A model generated the notes under the pieces. That model had not been told where the DNA came from and did not search any database. It saw only the letters and a list, made by a program, of their open reading frames with translations. Positions 1 through 11,279 of a stretch of DNA of 64,000 nucleotides are shown piece by piece. The first letter of the stretch is position 1, and each line of letters starts with the position of its first letter. Source of the DNA: Capronia americana (taxonomy: Eukaryota > Ascomycota > Eurotiomycetes > Chaetothyriales > Herpotrichiellaceae); the NCBI GenBank assembly GCA_016110215.1, contig JADWQD010000005.1, positions 620,001 through 684,000 on the forward strand, read 5' to 3'. A program made the position numbers and the translations under genes.

Positions 1-96
1 CCTACATTTATGTTCTTCAAGAATGGCGAGAAGGTCGCCGAGGTGGTTGGCGCCAATGTTCGTGCCTTGGAAGCGACCATCCAGAAGCACATGTAA
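1..96 (+). CDS. Thioredoxin, C-terminal end (partial)
   Basis: This is the last 31 codons of a thioredoxin whose 5' part lies outside the window; the frame is open from base 1 to a TAA at 94-96. The encoded PTFMFFKNGEKV matches the thioredoxin strand that starts with the cis-proline, next to the redox active site in the fold. It is followed by the glycine-bearing turn (VVGAN) and the C-terminal helix ending in QKHM. The CGPC active site would lie upstream and cannot be seen. The short tail, with no extension after the final helix, fits the cytosolic class that donates electrons to peroxiredoxins and ribonucleotide reductase. That class assignment is inferred; membership of the family is clear. 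Confidence 0.9.
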   Translation, partial: PTFMFFKNGEKVAEVVGANVRALEATIQKHM

Positions 97-994
97 ACAA
101 GCTGTACAAATCCCCGATCGAAATCGCCCGCTTCCTCTACCCGCAATAGCTCCCATCCGAAGTGCTTGATAACGCAACATCAGGCCTCTGGCATCTACTT
201 CTCATTGGAAAAGAAAGGGCGGAACACGGAGGGCCAAGGTAGACAGACACCCGATGAGCAGCTATTCGAACTCCGCCCAGGGATTAACGTATCCCTCCGC
301 GATGGGCAGAAATTGAGACAAGAGAAAAGAAAGAATTGAACCCTGTCACAATACATGTTCTTTGTCGTCTTTTCCTTTACAATGTGTTCTCACATTTGTG
401 CGAGGTTTGCCCTCTACTTGTCGCCTAGTTCTCCCTTCCAGCCATGAGTTACCGATTCTCTCGAGCGCGAGGTTTTCCGCAGCAATCACTAATCATCGCC
501 TTTGATCTGACACGAAACGGTTTGCAATCCCCGCAAATTGCGTCAGCCTCGGTCTGCTACAGTACAGTAGTAGAGTAGCACTCGACCCGGCAGAGCGTCT
601 ACACAGTACAGTATACAGTATTAGTAGGGCCCCCCTAACGGATCAGATCAGGTCATGGAATCACAGGGTCTATTTATGGTGGTGAACGAAGGCTGTTGAG
701 GTGTTCTCAAAAGTGGGAACGTCAAGTAGGTAGCTCTTTTTATTAGTGGATGTGGAGGTGCACTTGAATGACATTGAACGTTCAGAACTCTAGACTCTCA
801 ATTGCGCAATTCTTCAATTCTAAATTCATGGGTATCGATCCGTGTTTACGCTGACGCTGCCGCCGACGCCGATGCTCCCCCGCAAAAAGGGGTCGGCGGG
901 GCGGGAGCTATTGTCTTCTTCATCTCTCGGGCCGTCATAATCCACATATGCGTGTACGTACTCAATTCCGTAGCCACCGATCCAGGCGATCGTT
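97..994. other. Intergenic, with short ACAGTA-type repeats
   Basis: This lies between the tail-to-tail thioredoxin and permease genes. I see no coding potential beyond short chance frames. Two clusters of reiterated ACAGTA/TAGTAG words lie at about 557-578 and 601-627. The rest is unremarkable 3' flank. Confidence 0.5.
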
Positions 995-3008
995 TCAGTG
1001 CGTGTAGACGAAGAACGGATTCCTCAGGTCCGTCTCGTCGCTGTACGCCAGCTTCTCCCTCACAATGCTCTTCTCGTCCTCGCTCATCTGCGCCAGGCGC
1101 TGCTGGTTCTTCTTGTTGAGCCGGTCGTTGCAGTAGCGCAGGACGAAGCACACGCAGACCTGCGCTGTAAGGCACGCCACGATGGCGATCTTGCCGCTCT
1201 TGTAGCCGGGGGCTTCGCTCTGCTGGAACGTTTGTGTGCCCTGGAGGGGATGGCGTTGTTAGTCTAGTCCTGTAGGATAGCCTATCCCTCCCTTATGATA
1301 GAAACGACTGCCAGGGAAGAGGAATGGGAGGGAAAGTTGTTTGCGTGTCTGAACTCACCAGGATGTTGCCCGTGCAGAAGCCGACCAAAGTCAAGGCATT
1401 GGCCGTGACCTTTTTCGAATGACCCGCGAGGTTGGACGCGTTCCACGCCAGGAGGAGCATGAAGGCGGCGCCGAACGTTCCGCTGAGATAGGATGCGAAG
1501 AGCAGAGCGCCTTTACTTTGGGGGATTCCATCCGGGTCGAGGCCGTACATCATGCCCGCTGCGACGATGGTCGGGATGAGGCAGATGAGCATCACCAGGG
1601 AGCGATCGTTCCAGCGGTCGCTGAGGTACCCCGAAAGGAGGACAACGAAGATCCCCACCGCGCCGGACGGCATGTTGAGAATGAGCGCCTGTTGGCTGGT
1701 GTATCCGAACGTCGTGAGCAGGATGGAGGAAAAGTTGGACAAGCCACCTGGGAGGGAGGGAGGTCAGCACCAATGCTCAATACGGCCCGGCGATCAAGCG
1801 CCATCTCTTGTGCTTACCGTTGGGGATCGAAGTAAGTAGCACGGATAGGAAGACCAGCCATACTCGGACGTCCTTGAGTGACTCTATGACTTGCGCTCTC
1901 TTCAGCTTCGCGTTCTGCGTACCCGACTGGTTCTCCTTGACGCGAAGCAAGGCCGCGACTTTCTCAGCCTCGGTGAATCGCACCGCCTTGACTGGCGAAT
2001 CCGGCAGCAACATGAAGACGCCAAACCCGGCAATGATGGTGATCAAGCCGACGATCAGGAAGAAGATGCGCCAGCTGGCGAACTTGCTGGTCGTAAAGCT
2101 GGCGCCGTATGCGACGCCAGAGCCGAATATTTGGGTTATTGAGTTACAAACATAGAAGTAACTCTATACCATTCTTTTGTTAGCCATTGTGTTATATCGC
2201 AAAGGAAATAAAGCTCGACGAGCCGGTCACGTGACATGATCCCGGTAGTCTAAAACTCACCACTCTCCGGCCCTGTTCTTCCTTCTTATACCACATGGCG
2301 ATAATCAGGACGAGGATCGGCGCCACAGGCGCTTCGAAGATACCGAGCAGCGTTCGGCAGACCATCAGGCCGGCATACGACGTGCAGGCAGCCATGCAGG
2401 ACAGAATGACACCCCACAGCATCACGTTCACACCCAGGTATTTCCCTAGGCGGCTGATGCGTTGGGCAAGGTACTGGGTTGGGAACTCGGCGGCCAGGAA
2501 GCCGACGTAGAACATCATGGCCACGTTGCTATAATCCTGGCCGACCAGGTGGGTATCCGTGCGCAGGCCCATGACTGCGGCGTAAGAGATGGTCGTTTTG
2601 TCCCTGTGAAGGTATGAGAAGGTGGTGTGTGTGTGAAAGAGTATAATTGAGGGGCTATGCCTCGATAGATTTCGTGGGAAAGGAGCAAGGAGAGCACACT
2701 CACAGGTATTGCAAGAAGTAGACGGCGATCATGCACGGCACAATGGTGAAGTCAATCTTTCGCAGCAGACGCTTTGTAGCCTTGGGATCAGCCAGGATGG
2801 CGATGGCCTCTTGTCGCACGGCATCGGCGTTGGGGTGGTCCTTCAAGAAGGCAAAGGCCTCGTCGGCATCTTTGACCGAAATGTCGAGTTGTCCGAGTGC
2901 CTCGTCCAGGGATGCGTTTGTGGCGATGCTGTGCTTCCTGTCCACCTCCACGATTTGTTTCTCGTCGCTGGATCCCAGCGGGGAGGGCTTGTCGGCTTGG
3001 ACGTCCAT
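995..3008 (-). CDS. Major facilitator permease, allantoate/ACS (Dal5-like) family
   Basis: Five exons, complement(join(995..1240,1359..1747,1818..2163,2261..2603,2704..3008)), give 542 residues. All four introns have GT/AG ends and the frame stays open through each join. The first ATG is at 3008; a TTG just upstream is not a likely start. A soluble N-terminus of about 85 residues is followed by IDFTIVPCMIAVYFLQYLDK, the first-helix signature of the anion:cation symporter family (allantoate, nicotinate, vitamin and dipeptide permeases). Then come RTLLGIFEA (helix 4) and the SYFYVCNS/FGSGVAYG helix. The second half carries LSGYLSDR, the conserved loop of helices 8-9. It should have 12 membrane helices in the plasma membrane and act as a proton-coupled importer of a small organic acid or nitrogen compound. 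The substrate cannot be told from sequence. Length and helix pattern are complete. Confidence 0.93.
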
Positions 3009-3812
3009 TTCCAAAGGCGATTTGTAACGGATCGCTTGTATCTGGAGACTGAAGAAACGGCGAGATCGCCCACGCGCGACAACAAGACATATTTAAGCCC
3101 CCGAAGCATTACCTCCAAGGCCATGGCCAAGTGTAGGTTATCAACCAACGGGCGCAGACTCCGCGATTGACCTTCTGGAACAAGAAGGTCGATCGGTTGT
3201 TGGCCGTAGGAGAAGAGCGGCTGGTATCAACCGGTATGCAAGCGATGAAGCAGGACTATCCGTAGGGCCACCATGGTTCGCCGCTGGATTGGTCTGCGCG
3301 GCAAGCGATATCGACTATCAGAGGGGTGCGCAGGGAATGCGGTATTGAAGAGTGTTGTCATTGACGGGAGATGGACGTCGACAACTTGTCGAGCTGCCAC
3401 ATCGGGCAAAGCTCCAGTGTGATCTGCGGACGACTTCGGGCAAAACCTACTGCCGGTATCTTCGTACATCTCCCTCGCGCCGTCCGTCATGCGCATCAAG
3501 TGGCCGGATATCAGATGCCGAGAACAGAGAGATAATTTGAGTGATGAAAGGTGCCAAGTGAACGAGACCCTTGTAGCCTCTGGCTCACTGCCTGCTAGAG
3601 TAAGTGCGCATTCACAGGCAGTGACACGCATATGTGAAGTCCTAGCTTCAACAAGACGGGAAGCCGAGTTCACTCCTCCTGAGTTGATACTACAATTCAG
3701 AGATGCTAGCCACAGGAACGCCACAGCATCGCTTCGCTGCAGTATATGGCAGTCCGTCTAAGCCGCCCATGATAAATCAGGAACCGGCATTTCAATGCTG
3801 AAGCGACTGTCA
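3009..3812. other. Intergenic, permease promoter side
   Basis: This is the 5' flank of the permease and 3' flank of the small zinc-finger gene. A 165-codon antisense frame (3227-3724) has no recognisable motif and I treat it as chance. No clear regulatory element was identified. Confidence 0.4.
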
Positions 3813-4121
3813 TTACCTCCGATTCTTGTACTTCTTCTCCAGCTCCTCCTGCTCGACTTTGTGTTTCTTGTCGTGCTCATGCAGGGCACTCGGAGAAGGG
3901 AGCCATTTGTCGCAGTAAAGACAAGGGACGCGGTCAGGATTCATCTCGATATGGAAGTTTCCGTCTTCTTTGAAGTCGAGGGACTTGAAGTGTGCGAAGT
4001 ACTCCGAATACCGCAGGAGCTTGTCCATACACGCGCCTATGGCAAGCTGTATGGTCTCTGGCGTACTTGTTGCTTCAGATGTAACCTTGGCAGCTGCCGC
4101 TGCGCCGTAGACGGTCGGCAT
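3813..4121 (-). CDS. Small C2H2 zinc-finger protein, 102 residues
   Basis: A single-exon frame starts at an ATG at 4121-4119 and ends at 3813. Near the C-terminus it encodes CLYCDKWLPSPSALHEHDKKH, an exact C-x2-C-x12-H-x3-H classical zinc finger at about residues 67-87. A basic/acidic helix (EQEELEKKYKNRR) follows and ends the protein. The N-terminal half has an alanine-rich stretch, then a helix-like segment around ACMDKLLRYSEYFAHF. One finger alone rarely gives sequence-specific DNA binding, so an RNA- or protein-binding role is as likely as a DNA-binding one. I do not recognise an orthologue. An upstream coding exon cannot be excluded. Support is the perfect zinc-ligand spacing in a complete ATG-to-stop frame. 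Confidence 0.6.
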   Translation of the reverse strand: MPTVYGAAAAAKVTSEATSTPETIQLAIGACMDKLLRYSEYFAHFKSLDFKEDGNFHIEMNPDRVPCLYCDKWLPSPSALHEHDKKHKVEQEELEKKYKNRR

Positions 4122-5164
4122 TGTTGCCCTGGTGGCTGGTATCTTTTGACAATGAGTGTTGTCGTCAGATGCTGTTGATTCAAGTGACAGTTGAAAGGTA
4201 CCAACGCTGGTCGCCCCTCGTCGACTGATCCACTCGTCAAACGTCGTTAGTAGAGGCCGCTTCAGGTAAATCCAATAAGCAATTCGCCTTGACCTTTCAG
4301 ATCCGTCTCGGCCCTACTGATCAGTAATAATATGTATCTTGTTCTGAGTTTCAGCTGGAAAAGAAGATAGGACCAACTTTTCTTAGGTTAGGAACACAGC
4401 AATCGGCTTTTAAGTAGCTCGGGAGGAACGCTTCAACGACCTGGCAACGATGTCGCTTAGAAGATGCCGAGAGAAAAGGGAGGTTGATATGCAAATGTTG
4501 CTATCAAACAAGGCGTCAACGTCACGTATTGGGCAGCATTTCGTCTGAAGTAAGGCGTTCGAGGGTTGAGCAAGTGGTAGTGGTCGCTCAAGCTAAAGCT
4601 CATTAACATGGGCCCAATCTTCGAAGCCTGAACCTTTGGTGGCCTTTGCAAGGCAACATGGAATTGAAGAACAGATCTTGGGAAGACGCCCCGACGAGGT
4701 TGCCTCGGACGCTAGTGGAGGGAGCGGCCAGGCGATGTGGAACGCCTAAGGAATCTATCCAGTTCATCAAACGGTGATTCGTGGGAGGCGGGGTTACCTG
4801 TAGGGAAGAGGAAGTTAAAGTTAGGGATAGCCCGGCCCGCGGATAGCTTGCGCCAGGCGCCTGCCCAAAGAATTTACTTAAGGAATTAGGTCAGTTAGGG
4901 CTGCAGAATGCTCCGCAGGCGACATGTATGTACTCGGTACCAATGGCGAAAAGCAAAGCAGCCTGGGCCAAAACTTGGGATCTTGAGCTCTCTTGGCCAC
5001 ACTGCAGCCCACGCCGACAAGGCGGAATCGTGTGTACATACTTTGAAAACCCGTATTCTTGTCTGGGCTCTGGCTTGGTGTAGATATGGATCGCGAGCTG
5101 ATCATTCCCCGCGTGTTCACCATGTCACTGAATCCAAGTCAACAGCAGCGGCTGCACCTCCACC
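4122..5164. other. Intergenic, shared 5' flank of zinc-finger gene and HET gene
   Basis: This divergent promoter region lies between the zinc-finger gene (minus) and the HET gene (plus). No gene, RNA or repeat was seen. The sequence before the HET start (CTCCACCATGG) is a good fungal initiation context. Confidence 0.4.
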
Positions 5165-7895
5165 ATGGCTCAGCTCTGCGAGCCCTGTGCAAAATTCACT
5201 ACCTGCAGTCTTCCAGCGAAGCAGCTATGGTATAATGCGAAGTTTGCTCACTATTCTTCAGGTTCGAAGCTGCAGCAGTCAGCGGAGAGAGGCTGCCACC
5301 TCTGTCAAATCTTCGAGGGGGCGTTGCTGAGATCCAACCGATCACCAGGCCAAACTAGTCTGCCAGACCGGCAGATATGGCTACAATGCGTGCAGCAATC
5401 GCTCAATCACAACACTAATGCCATTCGGATTTCGATCGAGCCATTGGGTTTACGCTCTGCGGGCTATAGGGGAGTTGACAGCCATGCAGTCGACCACTGT
5501 ATATGGCTGCGCGCGGAGAATGGTCCCGAGAAAGAGTTTGCAATGCTGGAGGAGATATCCAACACCTCATTGGGCAAGCTAGCGCCCGTGGCCGGCGTTG
5601 TCGTTCATAACACAGGTCGCATATACTTCTACCGTGGACGGACTTTGACCGCAGACGTGTTTTATGCCATGCGACAGCCCTTCTATCGGGCTGAGATCCA
5701 CTGCGTTTTGATCCCAGGTGAGTTCCGCTCGATAATTATATCGATAGTACCGGCTGAGACATGGAACAGATAACATTTCCCAAGCACTCGATCCTGGCCT
5801 TGGACTTACGGCTCAAGGTGTAGTAGATGATAGCACTGGTTCCTTCGCGAATCTGTTCCTCATCATCGCCTGGCTGAACAATTGCTTAACTCGTCACTCC
5901 ACCTGTCTTCGGTATGCGGAGGTCGCCGGCCGGCTCCCATCCCGCGTCCTCGATATTGGACATGTGAAAGATGAGGTTGTGCACCTTCATGTTTCCCAGG
6001 CCGGAGAGAAAGATCGGTACATAGCATTGAGCCATCGATGGGGCAGGACGAATCCTTTGACAACCACCACCAAGTCTCTCCCGGAGAGAGTAGCCGGCAT
6101 CCCGTTGACATCACTGTCGCAAACATTCCGTGAAGCCATCTACGTGGCACGGATGCTTGATATCAGATATCTGTGGATCGACTCCTTGTGCATTCTCCAA
6201 GACTCCCAGGATGATTGGAAAGAGCAAGCTGCTCTCATGGGCGCGATATATCGCCAGGCATTCGTGACTCTCGCTGCAACCGACACCGAGGACGCGACGT
6301 CGGGCTTGTTCTTTCCCCGGAGCTCAACCAAAACAAAACCATGCAAACTCCACTTACCATTAAGAAAAGATATGTTTGCTGGCGAATCAGGACCTCTGTA
6401 CGCGATAAGCCCGCAATTTCGGCGTGGCAAGGATATTGGCCGTGTGAGAGGTCCATTGGACACACGTGCGTGGGTCTTGCAAGAGCAAATTCTATCGGGC
6501 CGGGTGTTGAATTTCACCAAGGACCAGGTCTACTTCGAGTGCCTCAGTACAGAGGCCAGTGAGGTTCTGCCGTATACTCTAGACAATGCCATGGACGACG
6601 ATACACACTATGTCTCGACACTCAAATATGGCATCGGCGGGCTGCTACCGCACGACCAACCAGAAGCCAGCAAATGCTTGCATCGAGCATGGTATCTGAT
6701 GGTGGAAGACTACTCACGTCGACAGCTAACCGTGCCCACCGACAAATGGGTGGCAATGCTCGGTATCGTCACGGAACTGCAGCGAGCTACAGAAGATGTC
6801 TGCTCATTTGGGCTCTGGAATCGCTGGCTGGCGTACGACCTCTTATGGGCAGTACATAGCGCCAGCTATCCTAAGACCAGTCTGAAGCAGGGCAAAATAA
6901 TTACTCCAGGGCCAACTGGCAAGCGGGACGCGTCCCTAGCAGGTAAGTGGACTATTCCACAGATGCCGATAAACAGAGCGATTGATTGACGGGCAGCTCC
7001 TTCCTGGTCCTGGCTACAAATCGAGGGCCACATCAAATATCTCGCCCACCCGTACAACGATGTCCTGCAGGATCAAGTCCTAGTGCAGAAGATCGAGCTG
7101 CAAGATGCCGAGCCAGCCGCACCCTCCAGCCTAGAGCACAAGAATCTTCCTCGCCTTCGCATCCAAGGACATGTTAAATCGGGGATACCTGCTCTGCTGA
7201 GGAGCGCTAATGCGAATGAAGACGTACCTGAGGGCTCGGGACAAGTTGCTGCGGTGCCGAACACTGGTTCCACGGCGGCGATTCAGCACGAGTACCCTCA
7301 GATGGCCGAACCGGACTTTCTATCGGCTGCACTCGACCCGACAGATGATCGTGCCACACGCACATGGCGAATCGCAAGCGACTTGGAAAACGAGATCTAC
7401 GGGCTCAAACCAATGATGGACGAGGATGAGCCCATAATCGGCCTAATACCTAACAGTAGATTGAGCCACGTCATTAACGAGAGTGTTCTCGCCAATAGAC
7501 CTGACGCGGACCGTCGGATGACCGAGCTGTATGCGCAGTCTTCCGGGACAAGTGAGCTACGACGGACTTTTCTCAGCGAGCAACCTAACAAATATGTCGT
7601 CGCAACAATGATCGAGAAGACCCCGATCGGCTTCTGGGCCCCTGACGTTGATGGCGAGCTCCCTGTGGCAAGCGTCGACGAGCTTGCTACTCTTTCTGAT
7701 GAGCAGATAACTGGTCTGCTATTTCTCGGTGTATGCCGTGGTCGGGGATGGGTGCGGTGTCTTGGATTACAGCTCATTGGGACGGACGTAGACGCAATGT
7801 TCGCAAACGTTTGGCGGCGTGTTGGCATGGCATGGATACTCGAGGAGGCGTGGGATCAGACAGGCGGTATCGAAACAGAAGTGACATTGATATGA
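5165..7895 (+). CDS. HET-domain protein (heterokaryon incompatibility type), 869 residues
   Basis: Three exons, join(5165..5717,5785..6942,6997..7895), with GTGAGT and GTAAGT donors. The HET domain (PF06985) starts at about residue 262 with YIALSHRWG. It continues through the second conserved block YLWIDSLCILQD and the block SQDDWKEQAALMGAIYRQAF, then the less conserved AWVLQEQILSGRVL. Across the second intron the protein has APSWSWLQIEG, a version of the PSWSW signature common downstream of HET domains. The N-terminal 180 residues hold CEPCAKFTTC and CHLCQIF cysteine pairs, typical of the CxxC start of this subgroup. HET proteins trigger cell death in vegetative incompatibility and have TIR-like folds; whether this one acts in allorecognition is inferred from the domain. 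The C-terminal 250 residues have no domain I recognise. Confidence 0.9.
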
Positions 7896-8179
7896 GCGCG
7901 GTTCATCTGTCAGAAGAGAAGCGGAATAATGGGGCCTCTACGCGGTACAGTTTGAGCATAGGTAGTCTCGCACTAGTACCGCCACAGTCACGTGGAAGCA
8001 TCTTCCTTTCGACGAAGCGACGCTAGTCCCGACTTGGACAAGGCTTGCCCTGTACTCCGGCATCGAGGATGCGGAGAAAGTTGAGGTTCAAGTTGCCGTG
8101 CAAACCGCATCACGAGTGACATCTTCACATTGTTCTGGACAGGATTCTGCGCAAAGAAAGACAGTATTATCCTCTTAAG

Positions 8180-9424
8180 ATGCCTCCGAGGTCGGCACCC
8201 GTGTCTCGGAGTCTCTTCGTCTGTCGATCGTGCCAGCTTCGTCGCCGAGGACTTGAGCTACCTCTTTCCCGCAACTTAACCACTTCCCCTCAGCGTCATG
8301 CCACGTCGAGCAAGAGTAAATGGGTGCAACTCACGAATCGCAGCATAATCCGCCTGGCAGGCCCTGACGCTGCGCTGTTCCTACACAATCTGATCCCTGC
8401 GAAGATTCTTGACATCGGGGGAAGCACCAATCCGATCTACACGGCCTTCCTCTCGGCGCAGGGACGCATATTGAACGACGTGTTCGTTTACCCGCCGTCC
8501 GCGCAGAGCAATGGGGAGGAATGGTTTATTGAGGTCGATGAGGCCAGTGCGGGAGATCTGCTGAAGCACTTGAAGAAACATAAATTGCGGGCGAAGTTTC
8601 AACTGGAGAAGCTGGACGCGGAGAGGATAGGCGCGTACTACTCGTGGCCGGCGCCGGAGCCGGAGGGAGAACACACGACAAGCAGTGGGGTGGGCGGGCA
8701 GGACCCAAGACCAGGAATGGGGAGACGGTGGCTGGAGGGCGAGGCGACCTCGAAATCTCCATCCCCATTCCTGCAGCAGCTTCAGGATTCTGGAAGCGAG
8801 CAGACCACGCTGGAGCAGTATACCATCCATCGTGTGCGGAACGGCATTGCGGAAGGCCAGTCTGAGATCATCGCCGGGCATGCCCTACCGCAGGAGAGCA
8901 ATCTCGATCTGTTCGGCGGGATCGATTTCTTCAAAGGATGCTATTTGGGCCAGGAGTTGACTATCCGGACGCACCACACCGGGGTGGTCAGGAAGCGCAT
9001 CCTGCCGTGCCAGTTGTATGACAAGGACGGGCTCCCGCCGTCGGATCAGCAGGAGGGGCCCGAGTATAGGCCTGAATCGGGCATTGTGCTTCCGCCACCG
9101 GGGTCGAACATCTCGAAACTAAAAGCAAAGGGACGGGGCCGGAGCAGCGGCAAGTGGCTTGACGGAGTCGGGAATATTGGCCTTGCGCTGTGTCGCCTGG
9201 AGATGATGACCGATATTCAGTTGACCGCCGATTGCACAAATTTCGATCCGACAGAGCAGTACAAAGTCCAGTGGCAAATGGGGGGAGAAACGGGCGAGCA
9301 GAAGGAAGTTATGCTCAAACCATTTGTGCCCAACTGGCTGAGAGAGGGTGTGGAGGCGAGCTTGAGGAGGAAAGAGCGGAAGCCCAAGCGGGAGGGAGAC
9401 GATGAAGAGGAAGAAGTTGATTAA
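8180..9424 (+). CDS. IBA57: Mitochondrial iron-sulfur assembly factor IBA57/CAF17
   Basis: An intronless gene of 414 codons. It is a YgfZ/GcvT-type folate-binding fold protein that works with ISA1-ISA2 in the mitochondrial matrix to build [4Fe-4S] clusters for aconitase, lipoate synthase and related enzymes. The family signature KGCYLGQE is at about residues 252-259 and includes the key cysteine. The N-terminus (MPPRSAPVSRSLFVCRSCQL) is rich in Arg and Ser with no acidic residues, as expected for a mitochondrial presequence. The GcvT-like first domain starts at WVQLTNRSIIRLAGPDA. Two low-complexity insertions, at about 155-200 and 285-325, and a basic/acidic tail lengthen it relative to the bacterial protein. 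The start is the first ATG in the frame. It lies 284 bp downstream of the HET gene on the same strand. Confidence 0.93.
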   Translation: MPPRSAPVSRSLFVCRSCQLRRRGLELPLSRNLTTSPQRHATSSKSKWVQLTNRSIIRLAGPDAALFLHNLIPAKILDIGGSTNPIYTAFLSAQGRILNDVFVYPPSAQSNGEEWFIEVDEASAGDLLKHLKKHKLRAKFQLEKLDAERIGAYYSWPAPEPEGEHTTSSGVGGQDPRPGMGRRWLEGEATSKSPSPFLQQLQDSGSEQTTLEQYTIHRVRNGIAEGQSEIIAGHALPQESNLDLFGGIDFFKGCYLGQELTIRTHHTGVVRKRILPCQLYDKDGLPPSDQQEGPEYRPESGIVLPPPGSNISKLKAKGRGRSSGKWLDGVGNIGLALCRLEMMTDIQLTADCTNFDPTEQYKVQWQMGGETGEQKEVMLKPFVPNWLREGVEASLRRKERKPKREGDDEEEEVD

Positions 9425-9885
9425 TGAGACGTTTTTATGCTAAATCGGCGGGTTCACGCGCCGTCTATGAAGAAGTCTTCTCCATTGCATTCCCGGCGAC
9501 AGCTCGCTGGGATCTGCATGAATCTACACAGTTCGCTGCAGGCAAGCATGGTGGCGGGTAGTGGGACAAACGAGCATATCGCTCGGCGCGACGTGCCCAT
9601 TTTGAGTGCCGTGCCTAGTTGTTAGACCTTCGTCCTTCGCTTGAGGATTTATTCTCGAGGCTTTGCACAGTAGTAGGTTGATGACCTGTGTACCGTAGCC
9701 TGAGGTTGCTAGGCAGCGCCCGCGCGCTGAGGCTCTGAGAACGTGTGCTTCGGGAAGTATATCCCTTTGCTGTAGTCGTTATGGTGCGGTGGTTCGGCCT
9801 TGGATGAATGCGAAGATCCTGCTGCCCTGTTCAGCCCTTGACGCTGAGCGGGAACTCACTGGTGTTGTAGAGTAATGCGGTGGCC
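9425..9885. other. Intergenic between convergent IBA57 and J-protein genes
   Basis: Tail-to-tail spacer holding only 3' flanks. No feature was recognised. Confidence 0.4.
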
Positions 9886-10686
9886 TCAGCCACCATCGGG
9901 CCCTTCGTTGGCATTCCCTGCCGCCCACTCGACACTCTCTATATTTTCCCATGGTCCCTGTGACACCACTTTCTTAGCAATTGCCAACGTCTTGAAGACG
10001 ACGACCGCGGTGCCCAGCAAGACCTTCCTCCCTCCTCTGCCCTCGATGCGGCGCTTCTTATCTCTCAGCAGGACGACGTTTTCAATATCCCCGGCAGCAA
10101 AGTTGTCCTCGAGGGCCTGCTGGTCGATATCAAGTCCTTCACCCTCCTTGACCCAGCGGACTTTGACAGACCGGTCGATAGAGTCCGAAGATTGCGCTTC
10201 CTCCTTTGCCTGAGCAGCCTCAGCACGCGCCTGGGCTTCCCCCACCTTCTTGGCCATGGCATCCTCCCGTCTTTTCCTATTCTCCTCCTGTATGCGTTTG
10301 ATTTCCAGCTCTCTGTCTGTCCATGTGCGCTTCACACCGTTTTTCACGCCGCCGCTGACGGAGGCGGCCTCTCTCTTCTCCAAGTCCTCCACCATCTGGC
10401 GTCTCCGACTGTCAAGCGCAGCGGTCTCGGCTAGCCGCCTCTGTCTCGCCTCTCGGGTCTGATCATATTTCCGCTTCTCGTCAGCATCTGTCAGGATGTT
10501 CAGAGCGGTCTGCAGCAACTGAAACTTGTCGAGTGTCTCTGGCGTTGGCTTAACCTTGTCGGGGTGGTACAACAGGGAAGTTTTTCTGTATGCGCGACGG
10601 ATTTCTGCCTCAGAGGCCGAAGGCAGGACCGACAATAGTTCATAATAGTCAACGTCAATCGCCGCAGCGGTGGCGGCTGGCGCCAT
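9886..10686 (-). CDS. cwf23: J-domain spliceosome protein, Cwf23/DNAJC17 type
   Basis: An intronless frame of 266 codons starting at the ATG at 10686. The J domain covers about residues 12-77: YYELLSVLPSASEAEIRRAY, the HPD loop at 41-43 (needed to stimulate Hsp70), and the closing KRKYDQTREARQRR. A long charged helix region (about 75-165) with Lys/Arg/Glu runs follows. The C-terminal part, SVKVRWVKEGEGLDIDQQAL to VLLGTAVVVFKTLAIAKKVV, reads as a degenerate RRM with beta1-alpha1-beta2 and beta3-alpha2 segments. A J domain followed by a helical linker and an RRM is the layout of Cwf23/CWC23/DNAJC17 proteins, which join the NTC/U5 spliceosome and help disassembly through Prp43 partners. The C-terminus ends soon after the RRM, so it may be shorter than in related species. 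Confidence 0.85.
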   Translation of the reverse strand: MAPAATAAAIDVDYYELLSVLPSASEAEIRRAYRKTSLLYHPDKVKPTPETLDKFQLLQTALNILTDADEKRKYDQTREARQRRLAETAALDSRRRQMVEDLEKREAASVSGGVKNGVKRTWTDRELEIKRIQEENRKRREDAMAKKVGEAQARAEAAQAKEEAQSSDSIDRSVKVRWVKEGEGLDIDQQALEDNFAAGDIENVVLLRDKKRRIEGRGGRKVLLGTAVVVFKTLAIAKKVVSQGPWENIESVEWAAGNANEGPDGG

Positions 10687-11279
10687 CGTAGTTGTAGGAC
10701 GTTTGCAGGTATGCCAGGTCAGGGATAGATGCGCAGATTTAAATGAGAAAGACTCGAGTCAACAACCTGAGGTTGAGGCGTCGTTGTTTGGCGGGAAAGC
10801 CACAAAAGTGTGCTAAATGCTCTGCAGGACTGGTACGGTACGCAACTTCTACATATAGTGCAAATTGATACGAGCTTTTGTGCTCTGAGGTTCCATTCTT
10901 CTGCGAGGATGCATAGGGGCTTGAGCCCCAGAACAGCGACAGACGATGCGCTTAGGTATGCCTAACGGACGTGTTCTTCAGTCGTGCCGGGCTAAGCTAC
11001 AGTATGATATCCAAAAGAAGTCCAGCAAAGCTGCTCTTGCCCGCTCAAAGTCTGAGGAAGGAGCGCACCTGCTCCCTCTCTCGCTTCTCTCATTCCTCTC
11101 ATTCATCTTAGAAAAGCCCCAACCTTCCGACTCTTGTTTCGCTTAATTTCACGATTCTGCCACTCTGTATCATGCTCACATTTTCCCCCGCCATTCCTTT
11201 GGTTGCTATCTTGCATGGCATCCACTTGTGATCTGACCCTGATGTTTTTGTCTGTCCTTTCAATATGTGAACGGGGAAT
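10687..11279. other. Intergenic divergent promoter region
   Basis: This is the shared upstream region of the J-protein gene (minus) and the unknown gene at 11280 (plus). A pyrimidine-rich run around 11060-11110, of the CT-box type common before fungal transcription starts, is the only feature seen. Confidence 0.4.

Noticed and set aside
3227..3724. 165-codon minus-strand frame upstream of the permease
   Set aside because: No motif, and it overlaps the permease's likely promoter.
8381..8881. 166-codon minus-strand frame over IBA57
   Set aside because: Antisense to a conserved gene and without motif.
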